Part shown: one piece after another, positions 36,058 through 47,400 of the stretch
How positions within the stretch are numbered: position 1 is the stretch's first letter
How the letters are laid out: the number at the start of each line of letters is the position of its first letter
Source: Ixodes scapularis
Taxonomy: Eukaryota; Arthropoda; Arachnida; Ixodida; Ixodidae
Direction: 5' to 3'
NCBI RefSeq assembly: GCF_016920785.2
Contig: NW_024609857.1
Span: 65,702,488-65,766,487, forward strand
DNA length: 64,000 nt
Program-made: the position numbers and the translations under genes
The notes under the pieces: generated by a model
What the model was told of the DNA's origin: nothing
Database searches by the model: none
The model's input: the letters and a program-made list of their open reading frames with translations, nothing else

Positions 36058-36269
36058 GCAGAAAAACTTCGATAACGTATAAAGAAAATGATTGATATCT
36101 CACAATGAATTTTTTTTTCATAGTATAGAGTATATAGTTTTTCAATTTTTTATTGTCCATAGTCACTATGGACAGTAAAAAAAACTATATAATCTATTAA
36201 ACTATGAAAAAAAGAAATTCATTTTGAGATATCAATCTTTTTCTTTAAAGGTTATCGAACTTTTTCTGC
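36058..36269. repeat. 212-bp foldback with a 3-base centre
   Basis: GCAGAAAAACTTCGATAAC at the left pairs with GTTATCGAACTTTTTCTGC at the right. Pairing continues through GATTGATATCTCA and AATGAATTT to the centre GTCCATAG TCA CTATGGAC. Arms have a few mismatches and small indels. The sequence is very AT-rich. It lies inside the hAT-like frame and contains TTCGATAA words like those of the flanking blocks. Confidence 0.7.
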
Positions 36270-36431
36270 GGTTCTTAAATTACTATTTGCTTCCCAAGAG
36301 TTTGCACTTCGTTTTTTTAAAGAGAAGATTCTAATCGGGAAAATAAAATCACTTTTTAGCCCCAATAAGCAAAGTACGTATCGCAGAAATCCGAAACTCT
36401 GCTTAACTCTGATGCTATACTTCGTTTTAGG

Positions 36432-36635
36432 TTAAGTCCAGACGCAGCAGATACTACGAGTTAATGAGACAAATGAAGCAGCATTAGGGGCGGAAGGTTC
36501 TAGGTCTTTTCCGTTTATGATTTGTTCAGCGATGATACAACAGGTACAGAAACATCATCAACATTATGATGGTGCGATTTTAAAGCTGCCAGATTGGTCC
36601 CACCAACTCGTATCGGCGGCTGCGTCTGGACTTAA
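36432..36635. mobile_element. TTAA-flanked MITE, GTCCAGACGCAGC ends
   Basis: TTAA lies at 36432-36435 and 36632-36635. The ends are GTCCAGACGCAGC and the complement, with a further paired stretch ATACGAGTT. The right TTAA is also the left TTAA of the next element, so one of the two inserted at the edge of the other. The same terminal sequence occurs at about 1350-1367. Confidence 0.6.
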
Positions 36636-36761
36636 AGGGATGGTGAACCGAACACTTCAGTGTATTTAATAAGTGACGCACTATCTTTTCATGATTCAAC
36701 AGCCGTCTGTGTGCTGGAGCACACGCAAGGAAATTGACGTCATCATATCCCCCATTCACAC

Positions 36762-38184
36762 TTAAAGGGATACTACAACGAAATTTCGGCGCTTATTTTC
36801 TGGTCTATATGTGTTCAGAGTAGCAGTATCACATCGGACACACCAATCTCTTGTTGAAAGAGACACAAAAAGGAATTTTAGAACGAATTAAACGATTTGC
36901 AAAGAGCACCTGGTGGATGTCGTGAATGCCTCGTTTGTAATGCCTGTCTAGGAACCTGGACAGGTAGTGACGATCATTGTCTCGCCTCCGGCCACGACGA
37001 AAGAAGAGGGAAAGGACGAACTCCCCACTCTCCGAGAATCTCGTTTGTGCGTCCCAGAAGTCGCTATTGTCCCTCAACACGATTATAGAAGACTAATCCG
37101 TCAGATCAAAGTCCATACAAAAGCAGCCGCTTTGGTAGTTGGAACGACTACGACATCCTCTCGACGTCAGCCTCATCGCAGCTTTGCTCGTCGCGAGACA
37201 AACTACGTCACGATTGCGTCGATGTCACGTGCTCTCCGCTGGCTGCTCTCCGAGCGCTTGCCAGAGTTGGCCGTTTAGTCCACTGATCTCTACTATAGGG
37301 GGCTGGTGGCGCCTAGCTGATCTCCGAGCCTGGCGCAAATGAAGCCACCGGAAGTTCGATGCTTGTCCCGGAAGTCGGGCGTCCGCTGGGCTTCCTAGTG
37401 CATTCAGTCGATATTTTGGATCATGCTTTTTTGTGCCTTTGATTGGGTTTTAATACTCCCGTTCTGGATTCAATCTCGAGAATGAGGCATTTGAACACGG
37501 GACATATTCTCAACTTGATCAACTAGAATTTCAAAATGTTTAAATTGAATGGCTTCCCACGATACTTCTCGGGTCCGCATGCGCTCTTACTGCGCAACAA
37601 GCAGGCTCTCTTGAAAGAACACGCGAAAATCCAGCGCCCTCGACGCTTTTCGAACCAGCACTCGGAAGGTTTACAAAGCCTGCCAAGCGCTCATTTCCGG
37701 GACATGCCGCTCACTTCCGGTGGCTTCATCCAGCCCCCTCTAGTAGAGATCAGTGGTTTAGTCACCACATTCGATGGGACTTGATACCACGAGGGCTCCA
37801 CAGTATTTGGTGCCCCAGTACACTTCCGGTAGTGTATTTATTTATTCTTCAGCAACGCAGTACGGTTGGGTAAGAAGAATTTCCTTCAGAGAAGTTTCAG
37901 TAGTATGTTTGCGAGAACATTAGTGCATTGTACAAAGTAGTGCAAATAACAAAAGGAGGAGAGACAAATGAAAAAGAAGAGGAAAACCGGAAGCGCGCAA
38001 GGGTCCGCCGATAGAGGGTGGTAGTGAGCTTGTTTGCAAGCAAACATCGGTGAATACCGAAAAATACAGTCAGCATGCTCAAGATACAAACGTGCGATCG
38101 TCATTTACGAATATTTTGGATCATGTTCAATCTATTTTTGAACACGAAGGGTATATTTCAAATTCCGCTGAAGTATCCCTTTAA
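36762..38184. mobile_element. 1.4-kb TTAA-flanked element
   Basis: TTAA lies at 36762-36765 and 38181-38184. The ends are AGGGATACTACAACGAAATTT and the complement of AGGGATACTTCAGCGGAATTT. Only the ends pair. The interior holds the hAT MITE 37281-37755 and unrecognised DNA. It has inserted into the centre of 36632-38317. No transposase frame. Confidence 0.75.
37281..37755. mobile_element. 475-bp hAT MITE with exact 8-bp duplication
   Basis: GTTTAGTC lies at 37273-37280 and 37756-37763. The ends are CACTGATCTCTACTA and the complement, followed by GGGGGCTG and its complement and, further in, GAAGCCACCGGAAGT paired with ACTTCCGGTGGCTTC. Same terminal family as 14673-15376. It is the innermost of four nested layers: hAT-like frame, TTAA foldback, TTAA element, this MITE. 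Confidence 0.85.
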
Positions 38185-38828
38185 TAAGCTCGAAAGGGGG
38201 ATATGAGGACGTCAATTTCGTTGCGTGTGCTCACGCAAACCGGCGGCTGCTGACTCAAGGAAAGATAGTGCGCCACCTATTATAGACACTGCAATGTTCG
38301 GTTCACCATCCCTTTCAGATGAAACAAAGTGTAGCGATGGTGATCGAATGCTACCGAAAGAAAACATAAGTGTGGCGTTTTTATGTTGTTTTCGATAGGT
38401 TGCGAGAAAAAGAACAATTATTGCCTTCCAGATTCACAGGCTTTTCCCGTGGTACTTGGATCACGAGACGCTTCCGTTTTTAGCTTTTATTTTTTGTCCT
38501 GTTAACGTTATGAACTTAAACTTATTGTATTTGAAGGATGAAAAAAAAGCATTAGCAACTAGCCATTTTGACTTAGGTTTTTTGTTTTTTTATCTCGTAA
38601 TGTTCAGTTTGATGTGTCCCTACCAGCTGGCCTGCGCACCCACAATCTTTGCACACACACACACACAAAAAAAGAAAGTATGATCTCCAGAAGTGTGTTC
38701 ATTTTAACCTGTCAGTGATCAAGGCTATGCAAAATAGTATGCCATAATTGAATAATAAACGAAAACACAAGCGCGCAAGAAAATGTTGTAAAAAAAACCT
38801 GCCGTTAATATTTGCTGCAAGTAATTCC

Positions 38829-40409
38829 TTAAAGGGGTAGTGCAACGAGTTTAGTGTTGAAAGAATTGGCAGTTTGTATTTTTTATATTGTTTATCCAAG
38901 CGCAAGTGACCAAAACCCATCACCTTGCTCCAAAAAACTGCTATTCCGGCGCGTAATGGCAAGGAAGAAAACGAAATATTTGCTGATCTGCAGCCGACTG
39001 TGGTGGTTAAAGGGGCCCTGCAATGACTTTTTTACTAATTTTTTATTTGCACCGAACCTGAGCGCACTGAACGTAGTAACTTAGTGAAACTTTTCTTTTC
39101 TCGAAATTCCATTTATTTAAAAAGTTATAGGCAAATTAAAATTACAAAAACAAGCAAAAAATAACCTCCTTCATGACGTCCTTGGTTGCTTGAGACTGGC
39201 CATGAACTAGAGGAGAAGTAGTGAGCTCATCGAGCGCTCACGGCTGCCGCACTCCGAGTCCACGGCGCGAGAGGGCGCCATTGAAGCGTGTTCTGAATAT
39301 GCTGTATGCAGCGGGCAGCCAGAGCGGCTCTCATTGCATTTGCTGCGCGATTAAGTACTAATTCGGCATGACACTTCATTGGCCACAAACGACAGCAAAC
39401 GCGTTGTAAAGATCAGTTCAGAAAGGGAGCCACTTCGCGCTGCCATACCGCCAAAGGGCTAAATCGCCAGCCAAGCCCGCGCCGAGAGCCTTGGGAACGC
39501 TTGGAACCGGTCGGATCCTCGAGCCGGTATACGACCGCAGCGCCGCCGTGTACATCCGGGACCTTTCCGTGTCGGCGCCTGATCCCACTATTCCTTTCTA
39601 GTATGCGTCGCTTTTTCCACCGCTTGGTGGCGGGTATATCGGCGGGTCATTTCTTGTTTCCGTACTTTATGAACTGCATTCGTATCTTTTTTTATCTAAA
39701 ATACCGAACAAAAACTACTATTATAAATAATTGAAACGCTTCGCGCCACTTATAATTTGTATTTCGACTAAAAAGAAGCTTTGAGCGGCTCTGACCAGTA
39801 GTAAGCCCAGGACCAAAGACGTCACATTTTGCGCGCTTTCTGTACCGTGGGTCGCCCTCGTCGGTGGAGAAGGTTTCCGCGTCGTCCGGTTAAAATATGA
39901 CGCACTGATATTTAATTACTCTCTCCGTGCCCGCTGGCTTGTCCGAACCCCAAGAGACGTGGAAAGTGCAAAAAAGGTAGACGCTTAAATATGATTGCAG
40001 GGCCCCTTTAACGGAACTGAGGGGTGACGTACTCTGGGGGATACGCGGAGATGAACAAAACCTGTCGCCCCCCGCTGCTACACTCGCCGTCACCCCTGTG
40101 GCGAACCGTCTTTTGTGTCGATCGCTCGCCGGGACCTCCGACGATGCTAATCTCGATAATCGCGAAGGAAGTGACTGGGGCCTCTGAAGAGAGAACCCAA
40201 GGAGAAACCACGTGATACTCCAGAGTATGTCACTCGAATGGCGACGTGGTTTTGAGAGGCACTTTGACCTTCGATTTGTTTCATATTTTTACATAAAAAC
40301 TAGTGCTCGCAAGAAAATACAGTTTTCTGTGCCTCGTTTCATGGGTGAAACAGATTAATTTCCGCAGTTAATTGGCCAAAGTCTGCAAATCGTTGCACCG
40401 CCCTTTTAA
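38829..40409. mobile_element. 1.6-kb TTAA-flanked element containing another
   Basis: TTAA lies at 38829-38832 and 40406-40409. The ends are AAGGGGTAGTGCAACGAGTTT and the complement of AAGGGCGGTGCAACGATTT. The element 39007-40011 is inserted in it. The remaining flanks (38833-39006 and 40012-40405) encode nothing I recognise. Confidence 0.65.
39007..40011 (+). mobile_element. 1.0-kb TTAA element, AGGGGCCCTGCAA family, copy 1
   Basis: TTAA lies at 39007-39010 and 40008-40011. The ends are AGGGGCCCTGCAAT and the complement. The inverted copy at 52825-53838 matches it along nearly its full length, including CACCGAACCTGAGCGCACTG, AGTGAGCTCATCGAGCG, GGATCCTCGAGCCGGTATAC and CCAAAGACGTCACAT. By eye the two agree at well over 80% of positions. 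Shared frames are short and not conserved as protein. piggyBac- or Kolobok-type MITE by target site. Confidence 0.8.
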
Positions 40410-40739
40410 CTAAAAAAAAAAGAAAACTGAATGTACACTTTATTTATTTTTTTTATTTGTCAGCCTCAAGCCTATCTGAACCCCAAGGATATACCAAATG
40501 TGTGTACATAAAAAGTAGCAAAACGCCATTTCGATTTTATTTAAATTAATTGTAAGGAAATGCAACTTTACGTTTCGTTTTCTTTCTATTTATTGTTTTG
40601 ACCAGAGCCCTGCCTTGTCTGCCCGTACATGTCTGACATAATCTCTTTTTTCTTGGGGAAGGGGGGGGGGGGGAGGGGGGCGGGGAGGGGGTTATACTTT
40701 CATTTAAATAACCCTCGTTAGTTTTTTGAAAGTTTACTT

Positions 40740-40914
40740 TCGACAGTATCGATAGTCAGCCCAGAGCCAACTATCTATAGCCGACTATCGATAATCGACT
40801 ATCGCTTGTCATCTATAGATCGTACCATCGATAGTCCACTATCGAGAGTTTTCGACTCTATCGCTAGTTTTAGAAAAACTATCGATAGTTATTAGCAGTC
40901 AATGTTTCGATAGT
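40740..40914. repeat. right TATCGATA-rich block
   Basis: Repeated ACTATCGATAGT-like words, including AGTATCGATAGTC, ACTATCGATAATC, CCATCGATAGTCC and AACTATCGATAGTT. It mirrors the block at 35077-35221. A G run precedes it at about 40661-40680. Confidence 0.7.
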
Positions 40915-40934
40915 TTTGCATTACTGGTGAGTAT

Positions 40935-42952
40935 ACTTTGGCCCCACTGGTGCCAGCAAGCTCCTGTAAAGTGAGAAACATTCCTACCCAATATCGTTGG
41001 GCAACGGGCGGCCTCTTTAATGCTGAGTCTGTACGAACACCGGTTTCCGGACCTGCGGAGAAATTGCTCTTTGCACTCCCTCTGCTCAGGTAGCCGAGCG
41101 CCTGGAATGTCCGGAAGGTACCTTTCCGCGCCAAACATCTTGGAGGCCGTGCACCCAGCATGGCCTCGCGATATTGGCTCATCACCTCATCGCTATAGTA
41201 GATTCCCGGCCTACTCAAAGAGGCCAAAGTGCCGAGCCTCAAAGAGAGTGCGCGACAAAACGGCATGCGTGTGGGCCTTGGTGTCGCTGGGCGCTTACAT
41301 TGCGTTCATTGCGAAACACTATACAAGACGCTCTCGCTGTGACGTGGACGCAAGACAGGCGGTGGCACTGCGTGAATCTAGCGAGGCGCGAGCCTTTTAG
41401 GTGGTAATGACTGAGGGACTGTACCGCACCATCGCCTCGATTCTAGTGCCGCTATGCATCCTCTGAGCAATCACTTCGGCTGTCCACGGGAAAACACCGC
41501 ACTCGGCACCGATGTCACACACCGCACGTGTCGTGCCAGCTGTACACGAGAGAGCGGGCCACGAGGCTTTTGAATGCTTGCCGCCTCGCCTAGTTGGCAG
41601 CTGCGCTGGGGTCGAGTTTATTGCCTCGCCTTTGTGTTGCATGTGCATGATTGGTTAGAACTATGAACCATACATAACACAACGTACCGTGCCAAGCGTG
41701 GACGTTGGTTTTCTATAGAATGCAGGCCCACAATCTACGGAAGTAAGCCGTGCTACCGCCGAGTGACGCTGTTTTGCGAGACAAACTAAGACGAAGGGCG
41801 TAAGAATATTTCAAAAAAGCTGGAGAGGCATCTACTAGGTTCGGATTGCCTGTGACCTAACACGTTCTAAAAAAAATGTTTTTTGCGTTTTTGTTTTTTT
41901 GTTTTTTGAAGATTTATGTTTTTGAAACTATGCAATCCACATCTAAACAAAACAAAAGGACTCTTAGCGCTTGCGCTGGAACATCTTTCAGGATGTCACT
42001 GTTTGTTCCTTATTTATCCGATGCTTTTCTAGGGAGATTTTGATACCTTTAATAAAGGCAGTATGCAAACATGAAAGGTCCTCTTCAGCCTAAAATTAGC
42101 GATCGTATATATGGAAATTATAATACGCGTGAATTTTCCCTTAAAAAACAACTGTTACAACTTTCTTCACAAAAATATTTAAGCAGCGTTGCTTAAAGGG
42201 ACGCTGTATAAGGGATCTTATTATCGGACAGTTTAGTTGAAAAAAAAATACAAGGTTGCAGACAGTTTTTAGAGCATTTATTGTTATCCGCGACATATTA
42301 TTCAATCAAGGAAGAAATACAAAATCAAGCATTCATGCATTCATTCATTATTTTAAACGTAGCAGAAAATTCACGACATTGCTATGAGGCTGGCATATAG
42401 CACGCCTGTTATTTATTAATTCAGCACGCAAAAAAAAAGTTGTTGCTTGCATAGATGGTTTACGGGAAGATAGACGACATTTATGTTCCGTGTTATTGGA
42501 AAAGCGGGTGCGAACCACTCTCCTTAGAATTGCCTTCTCTTGCGCCTGCTCTCGATATACGAGCTATACATCGCTTTAACTGCAACATTTTAGAAGGTTT
42601 TAGCATATGTTATTTCAAATTATTTGTGACAGGAATATGCGGTATAAACTTTTTAGCTATTGTCGAGGTCCTCCTGTCTATGCAGAACCTCATTAGTTAG
42701 GAACAGTTCTTGCTAGAGCGTGAAACATACGAGTATATATGGGCCAAAAGATAGTCGCATCTCGCACTGAGCGCAGGATATGATAGTTGCTCACATGTGT
42801 TTCGCGCTTAAGTGACAAAACCAAAAACACTATAATGTGAAAGAAAAAAAAAAGAGATAACGTGAAAGGAAGGCATCTGGTGAAAAGGCACGCACGCGCC
42901 TCTGCTCCTTTTAGCCCTGCACGCCTCTCCTGAGGACGTGTTGCATAGGTAG
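40935..42952. other. unassigned DNA
   Basis: Overlapping frames stay open on both strands at 40892-41407. The minus frame 40899-41138 looks protein-like (Cys- and Arg-containing), but I cannot place it and it ends in the TATCGATA block. Otherwise nothing. Confidence 0.35.
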
Positions 42953-43135
42953 TATTCACTGGACGCCATATTTGAGGGCGCTGTTTAGTAAGCATGCTCA
43001 GACCGAGCTCATATCAAAAACCTGCTGAAACCGGCAATCTTGATGGTGGGGAATAGGCGTTGCAAAATAACTGTGGAAGCTCGCCGGCAGCACGCGCTCA
43101 GCATTCTCGCACTCGGCTATGGCCGCCAGTGAATA
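42953..43135. mobile_element. 183-bp MITE, TATTCACTGG ends, intact copy
   Basis: The ends are TATTCACTGGACGCCATAT and the complement of TATTCACTGGCGGCCATAG. The body matches, in reverse orientation, the two halves of the split copy at 55257-56470. This copy serves as the uninterrupted reference for that insertion. The superfamily is not determined. Confidence 0.7.
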
Positions 43136-44281
43136 CCCCCTAAATGGTTCGGTACGGCGACCATATTCAGACGGCGAATGCGCTTTGGGGAAGCGCTCAA
43201 TGAGATGTCTCATGTGAGGCATCACAAATAACGGGGTATTTGATCGGAGTCCATAGACCTCTCTAGCGAAACCTCGATCCCAAAGAAAATCATGGCCTAC
43301 ATGCCCAAGATGCCAATTCAGCCAATTACGCGCTCGCAACTACAGCGAGTCAGAACATGCTCTCGCGAAACATATAAGGACAACAATGAACGCTGCCTAA
43401 GGCACTTTCATTCAAAGGTCGATAGCTGTCGGCAAAATGCAAGGCTAACCGCTTTACTTTTTTATTATTATTGTTTTCTAAGCGGCCGTTAGTGACAGCA
43501 ATATTGTTACCTCCCGTAAAAAAAGATGAAGGCTAGAAAAAGTCAGAAGGACACGGGTAGGCTTATGTAAGCCCTTGAGTAAGTATTGAGAAATCTCGCT
43601 TCCCCTCCGCAGCAAGCAGTTTGTCTCCGTTATATTTTGCTTTCTCGCAGTCATCGCCAACACGATCATCTCGGGATAGTCGGTGGCATTCCTAAACTCC
43701 GCTTAATTGCAAGTTAACTCTACAATGGTAGATTAACTTCAGGATGAAATAATAAAAAAGACACGCAAATTTATGCGAATATGCTAAACAAGCACCGTCA
43801 CGGTGCGCTTTATGGATGTGATTGGACTAGCCGCGAACAACGCACCCATCATAGAAATGCGCTCAGAGTTGTAACATTGCGCTTCTAGCGTTTCTTGACT
43901 GGGGTCATCGGTTCGTGGCCTCCGTTGCGCTCCGAAGGCACGGGAAATACTTTGAAGTAGGTATTCCCCCTCCCTACTCAGCGTCGTCCTCTTCCGCCAC
44001 ACACGCTGCGTGATTTCATTTTTGTGCTCTCCCGCACTGGCCCGCAATTACGATCGTCCCAAGATAATGAGCAGTGCTCTTGTCAAGATGTCGTTACTTT
44101 TACACTCGGAGGGGCTTTAAGTTTATGTTGTTGCGTTAACTTCCATTGCAATCTTGCTGCAGGCAATCTCACTACCGGTGGCTGAAACGCGTCTCCAACT
44201 AATCTGCTTACCGCGTCCAAAAAAAAAGAAAGAAAAAAAGAATGTTTTTTTTATGAAGTCATAAGCGTGGCACGTTGTCAC
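43136..44281. other. unassigned intergenic DNA
   Basis: No recognisable features. Confidence 0.5.
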
Positions 44282-44488
44282 CGACAGCGATCCTGGTGGT
44301 GTTACAGCAGCGGTAGTGGATATTGCAGACTCCTGTTTCGCTATAGGTCGCTCTCCAGCTTGACCGTCTACGGAAGCTTCGGTGGGAAGGAGTGGGGACG
44401 CTGTGACGGCGGCGACACTCGCGTTCTCCCGCGCTTTTTTCCCAGAACTTCTACGCCCAACCGCCAGGATCGCATCGTCCGACATCAT
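44282..44488 (-). CDS. speculative first coding exon, function unknown
   Basis: On the minus strand an open stretch begins with MMSDDAILAVGRRSSGKKAR. It runs 69 codons through an Ala/Ser/Thr-rich, probably disordered segment and reaches TCG|GTGACA at 44282, a possible splice donor in phase 0. After the donor the frame enters a T-rich run and stops making protein-like sequence. That pattern is what an N-terminal exon of a larger protein would look like. Against it, the frame remains open upstream of the chosen Met (to 44617), no acceptor or downstream exon is identified, and no family is recognised. Chance is quite possible. Confidence 0.2.
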
Positions 44489-47400
44489 GACACTTCGGCT
44501 TTTGAGACGTAATTTGTTCCCACTTCGAGACCACTTTGGATGCACGGGCGAAACGGGACGCTGAACACACCGGTCGGAGATGCGTTCCGGGCAGAGTACC
44601 TTCACGTTGTTGCTCAAGAAACAAACTTTCGCGATCGAGGCGTTCGCAAGAAGTGCAAGTAATCGATATCATTAAAAAAGTGATGCTATGCGATAATGTT
44701 CCAGTAAGCGAAAAAAAGTAGCCAGTCTTCTGGAGTGCTCATGTTTGATATGCACGGTCGGCAACGATGAAAGGCTTCTCCCGCCATAATCAATTCGACG
44801 ATAACTCTTCAAAAGCTTCCCGACGACGCCTTCAAAACGTTCGCCGATAAGAAAGCGCGGGTCTCGAGACAACGCGGCGTGCATTGCTGATATTGAGGTA
44901 CCCTCTCTACGGCCTGCGATGGAGGCGTAAGGTGCTTGAGCTACGCACTCCCGATACAAGTGTGCTTATAAATCAAAACTAGAGTGGATCTCAACCGTCA
45001 TCAATACGTGATATTCCCCCGAAAAAGTAAAAGCGAACAACTATGGTCTGGTTGGTTGAAGGCTGTAGCCAGGTTTAAGTCTCCGGCCGCCGTTCAGTGG
45101 ATACGTTCTGTAGCGCAATAGACCATTTGCAAAATGTTGAAAACACAATAGAGTGTGCGGAGATTGTCGCTACAAGTGCTGCACGTTCCCGCCTTTTGAA
45201 TCGGAGTTTCATAACTAAAATAAGTCGACAATCACTGCCGGTGCAAAGTGCCACTCCCACTTATACAGTTTAGTTTTAAAAAAATACCGCTGCCGCTGAT
45301 GCTTATAACTGCGGACGCAGCTGCTTATGCATGCTTGGAAAGTTTCCCAATAATCCGTTTTGACTCGGTTAAAATGGGATCCCCAACACAATGGAAAGCA
45401 GCATACTTTCGCTTGCCACCCAGTTGTCCCAAGAGGACATCACAGACAGTTCCACTGCCCTATGGTGGGGAAGTTGTCAGGTAATCAGTAAGGGTAGCGA
45501 ACAGCACGATCATTGTTTGTGAACTTTCATTGTAACGATTTGATCACCATAACCACGGGAGAATGTAACGTATATGCCACACTAAGAGTAGCCTTCTGGT
45601 AGTTTTCGAAGTAGACAGATTGAAGATAAACGCTCTAAAAATAACACGAAGCCCATGCATTTGGGACATTAGCAGAATGCAGCGCATGAATTGGATGCGG
45701 GCGCTAGCGTCGCCGTTTGGCTTGTATTCAGATGCAATGAGGCTTTTGCGCACTGTCTGCTATAAAGCTTTTTTAATTGCATATATTTTCATCGTTTGTT
45801 ATATTGTCATACGTAGGTCACTACATAGTAAAGATTGCATTTTTGTTTTTCACCATCCATAGATAAATGAATTAAGAGAGAATTGTACTATGAAAGCCCG
45901 TTATCATCTGTCGATGACACAGGAAAGTGGCGGCTTGTGGCTAATGCATCCTTACCAACCCCCCAAGACCCGTAATAAATTTACGAGTTTTGAATAAATA
46001 TTTAGTCCAAAGTAGCATTTTTCGGCATCGCTTCCTCGGTCCTTATCGTTTTGCGCCAGTCATTTAACTTCTATTGCCACCATTAATATTTAAAAGTAAA
46101 ATTGGTTTGTGAGCTAGTGAATGAAGCTTGCTTTTGAAAAAAAAAAATTGTAAAGAGGAGCGTTGTTGTTTCCATAGAGCGCGGATAGGACAGCGGGATA
46201 TTGGCTCATAAAATACCAGCGCGTTGCGCGCCTCAAACCGAACCGGGATTCTGTATGCATTTTTCTCTCACCATAAAGCAGCGGGAGGTATGACCTCATG
46301 ATCCTCTTGCGCAATGCGCAGAGATACCCCACGCGAGCTGACACGAATCAAAGTTTGTACAGATGACACCATCGCCGCGATAATTGTAATCAACACCAGC
46401 ACCCGTCAGGCGCATCCTGAAGGATGGAGCCAATCGATTATCTCAACGCTGGGCGCATGATCCCTAAGCAAGCGATGAGCTCACTTTCCCTTCCCTTACC
46501 CAGCCCTTTATTAAAGCGATTGCGCGTGAGTTCTCGTTTGTTTTCGTGAAACAAACAACCGATATGCGTAGCACTCTATTTTTAGCCACCAGCAAACATG
46601 ACCGAATTCTGACAGCGGCTCTGACTCAATCATGGAAACATGCGCGCTTGAGGGGACTGATGGGGAGCGAAAGCGAGGTAGGGAAATATTTCGTAAAAAG
46701 TAAGCTAAAAAAAGTTAGCAACAACTGACCACTGGGACAGCTGTCACGGGTGGTTATCCGCAGGAAGAAACGATATCCGGCCGAGTATGTTTCGCAGGGG
46801 CCGAAACCCAACAAAGTCAAAACACCGGATTTCCCTAGAACAGCTTGATTGCCCGCTCACAGCCGGAGCCAAGTGCTCGCCCAAAGCGTTCGTGACGGTA
46901 ACAGGCTGGCCGACGCGAATGGATTGCGTTACCAACGCGGGATCGTGAGTGCGCTCAGGTGCAGGCTACCAAACAAACGTGACGAAGGCACCTGATCGCG
47001 CGCGCTTTTAGTGCTTCTCTGAATGTATATCACTGCAACATTTCAAAGGGCTCCCTTAGAACTACACTAAATAAGCCACATCTCAGCGTAACGACGCTTC
47101 GGTCATCGTTGCGCTTAAGACCGTTGTTGTCAGTCGTCTAAAGCATCATTTAAACTCTCGGGCAGCGCTTTGTTCGTCCCCCAAAAATGTTAAAACAGGC
47201 CGCGACAAATAACAACTACTGCCCCGAACTTCCTCACTCCGTAACTTAAGCTCAGAAGAATTTTTTTTGTTATATTGTAATTATCACCAATAGACCCTTT
47301 TCAAACGTCCGCGTCAACCCCTGTCCGGCATTGCTTGATCACGTACTCCGAGCATGTATTGGACACGAAGGTGACGTCATCGTTCGGCGAAGACTCGAAT

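Larger units (their letters stand above)
36632..38317. mobile_element. TTAA-type foldback interrupted at its centre
   Basis: The left end is TTAAAGGGATGGTGAACCG and the right end is its complement, with TTCA in place of the last TTAA. The left arm (36636-36761) and right arm (38185-38313) pair along their whole length, for example TGACGCACTATCTTTTC, GCACACGCAA and AAATTGACGTCATCATATCC. They meet where the inner element (36762-38184) sits. The original was therefore a palindrome of about 255 bp with almost no loop. A TTAA target suggests piggyBac- or Kolobok-type mobilisation. Confidence 0.75.
35059..40926. mobile_element. hAT-like frame carrying a stack of nested elements
   Basis: Flanks GTGAGTAA (35051-35058) and GTGAGTAT (40927-40934) agree at 7 of 8 positions. 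Inside them lie TGCAAAACTACCGATAGT at the left and the complement of TGCAAAACTATCGA at the right. Both ends (35077-35221 and 40740-40914) are crowded with ACTATCGATAGT-type motifs. Between them sit a foldback, several TTAA-flanked elements and a hAT MITE. What remains after removing them has no transposase. The 8-bp flank and subterminal repeats suggest hAT. The great length and imperfect ends leave the possibility that the two TATCGATA blocks belong to separate elements. Confidence 0.5.

Noticed and set aside
40892..41407. protein-like frames on both strands
   Set aside because: No family is recognised, both strands stay open over the same bases, and one frame ends inside a repeat block.
44123..44617. 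164-residue minus-strand frame taken as a whole gene
   Set aside because: The C-terminal third translates a T-rich run (many Phe). Only the 69-codon core is kept, as a speculative exon.
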